Shown: positions 63,780 through 64,000 of the stretch, one piece after another
How the letters are laid out: each line of letters starts with the position of its first letter
Position numbering within the stretch: position 1 is the first letter of the stretch
Source of the DNA: Nocardia alni
Lineage (GTDB): Bacteria > Actinomycetota > Actinomycetes > Mycobacteriales > Mycobacteriaceae
Direction of reading: 5' to 3'
Length of the DNA stretch: 64,000 bases
NCBI RefSeq assembly: GCF_019038435.1
Contig: NZ_JAGPOX010000014.1
Coordinates: forward strand, 1 to 64,000
Made by a program: the position numbers and the translations under genes
Notes under the pieces: generated by a model
Told to the model about the DNA's origin: nothing
Databases searched by the model: none
Seen by the model: only the letters and a program-made list of their open reading frames with translations

Positions 63780-64000
63780 TCAGAGACCAACGTTGCCGCT
63801 GGTCCGACTATCGGAGAGGTCTGTCAGGGCCTGCGCCCAGCCGTCCAGACGGTCGGCACAGTCACGCAGAGACTCCAGGGACATGTCGGCGTCGGTCGGT
63901 GTGACCGTGGGGATCGCGAGGATCCGGCCCGCCGCGGTGACCAGCCGCTCGTACTCCGTGACCCCGACATCCAGTCGGGCGATGATGGCACGCAGCTGCT
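63780..64000 (-). CDS. C-terminal end of a gene running off the window
   Basis: The minus strand is open from the right edge to a TGA at 63780, giving at least 72 residues of an incomplete protein (RAIIARLDVGVTEYERLV to LDGWAQALTDLSDSR). Third codon positions are mostly G or C, as in real genes here. It is helical, without a recognisable domain. The rest lies beyond position 64000. Confidence 0.5.
   Translation of the reverse strand, partial: QLRAIIARLDVGVTEYERLVTAAGRILAIPTVTPTDADMSLESLRDCADRLDGWAQALTDLSDSRTSGNVGL

Noticed and set aside
63653..63904. 83-codon plus-strand frame near the right edge
   Set aside because: Codon composition and the clean minus-strand frame ending at 63780 favour a gene on the opposite strand.

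Overview
The window is high-GC actinomycete DNA, most likely Nocardia or a close mycolic-acid relative. The strongest reason is that 17.6-30.2 kb and 41.4-48.1 kb keep the Mycobacterium tuberculosis Rv2724c-Rv2739c gene order: an acyl-CoA dehydrogenase like fadE20, hflX, dapF, miaA, an Rv2728c-like gene, a DUF349 gene, an Rv2732c-like membrane protein, miaB, recX, recA, DUF3046 and a glycosyltransferase. A LysR-controlled class A beta-lactamase also fits Nocardia. The first 42 bases carry a near-perfect Nextera adapter, so position 1 is a contig end and the first bases are not genomic. I saw no tRNA, rRNA, CRISPR array or intact IS element.

Region 1 (about 1.5-17 kb) is the most interesting part. 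It looks like an undescribed biosynthetic cluster in three transcription units. A minus-strand operon (16982 down to 11020) encodes an MIO-type tyrosine ammonia-lyase-like enzyme, a TDO/LmbB2-like heme protein that may hydroxylate tyrosine, a caffeoyl-CoA-type O-methyltransferase, a strangely deleted alcohol dehydrogenase and a CoA ligase fused to a short-chain dehydrogenase. A plus-strand operon (6146-10950) encodes an SDR, a flavoprotein, a second O-methyltransferase and a cobalamin-binding radical SAM protein. A second minus-strand pair encodes an aldo/keto reductase and a P450, and a further P450/SDR pair is divergent. Together they suggest tyrosine to DOPA to caffeate to caffeoyl-CoA or feruloyl-CoA, then methylation and redox tailoring: a bacterial phenylpropanoid-like pathway. 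No transporter, regulator, PKS or NRPS gene lies beside it.

Region 2 (17.6-30.2 kb) is the conserved core: fatty-acid, cell-wall precursor and tRNA-modification genes. Region 3 (30.4-40.9 kb) is an accessory block inserted between miaB and recX. It holds an ABC ATPase and glutamate-type binding protein without permeases, three enzymes of the penicillin-recognising serine hydrolase type, and several oxidoreductase genes paired with regulators and visible operators. Region 4 (41-48.1 kb) holds recA with an SOS box and a very large RecX. This RecX has a long disordered N-terminus and three copies of its terminal three-helix module; two decayed copies of the same module lie downstream.

Region 5 (48.3-64 kb) is accessory and metabolic: a DUF6881-cupin-HD oxygenase group with a triple palindrome upstream, a LysR/muconolactone-isomerase-like/MFS group, a drug-type MFS exporter with three C-terminal beta-sandwich repeats, an FAD monooxygenase, a stray zinc-finger/Toprim primase gene from a mobile element, and a TetR/SDR pair with two matching operators. 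A gene fragment runs off the right edge.
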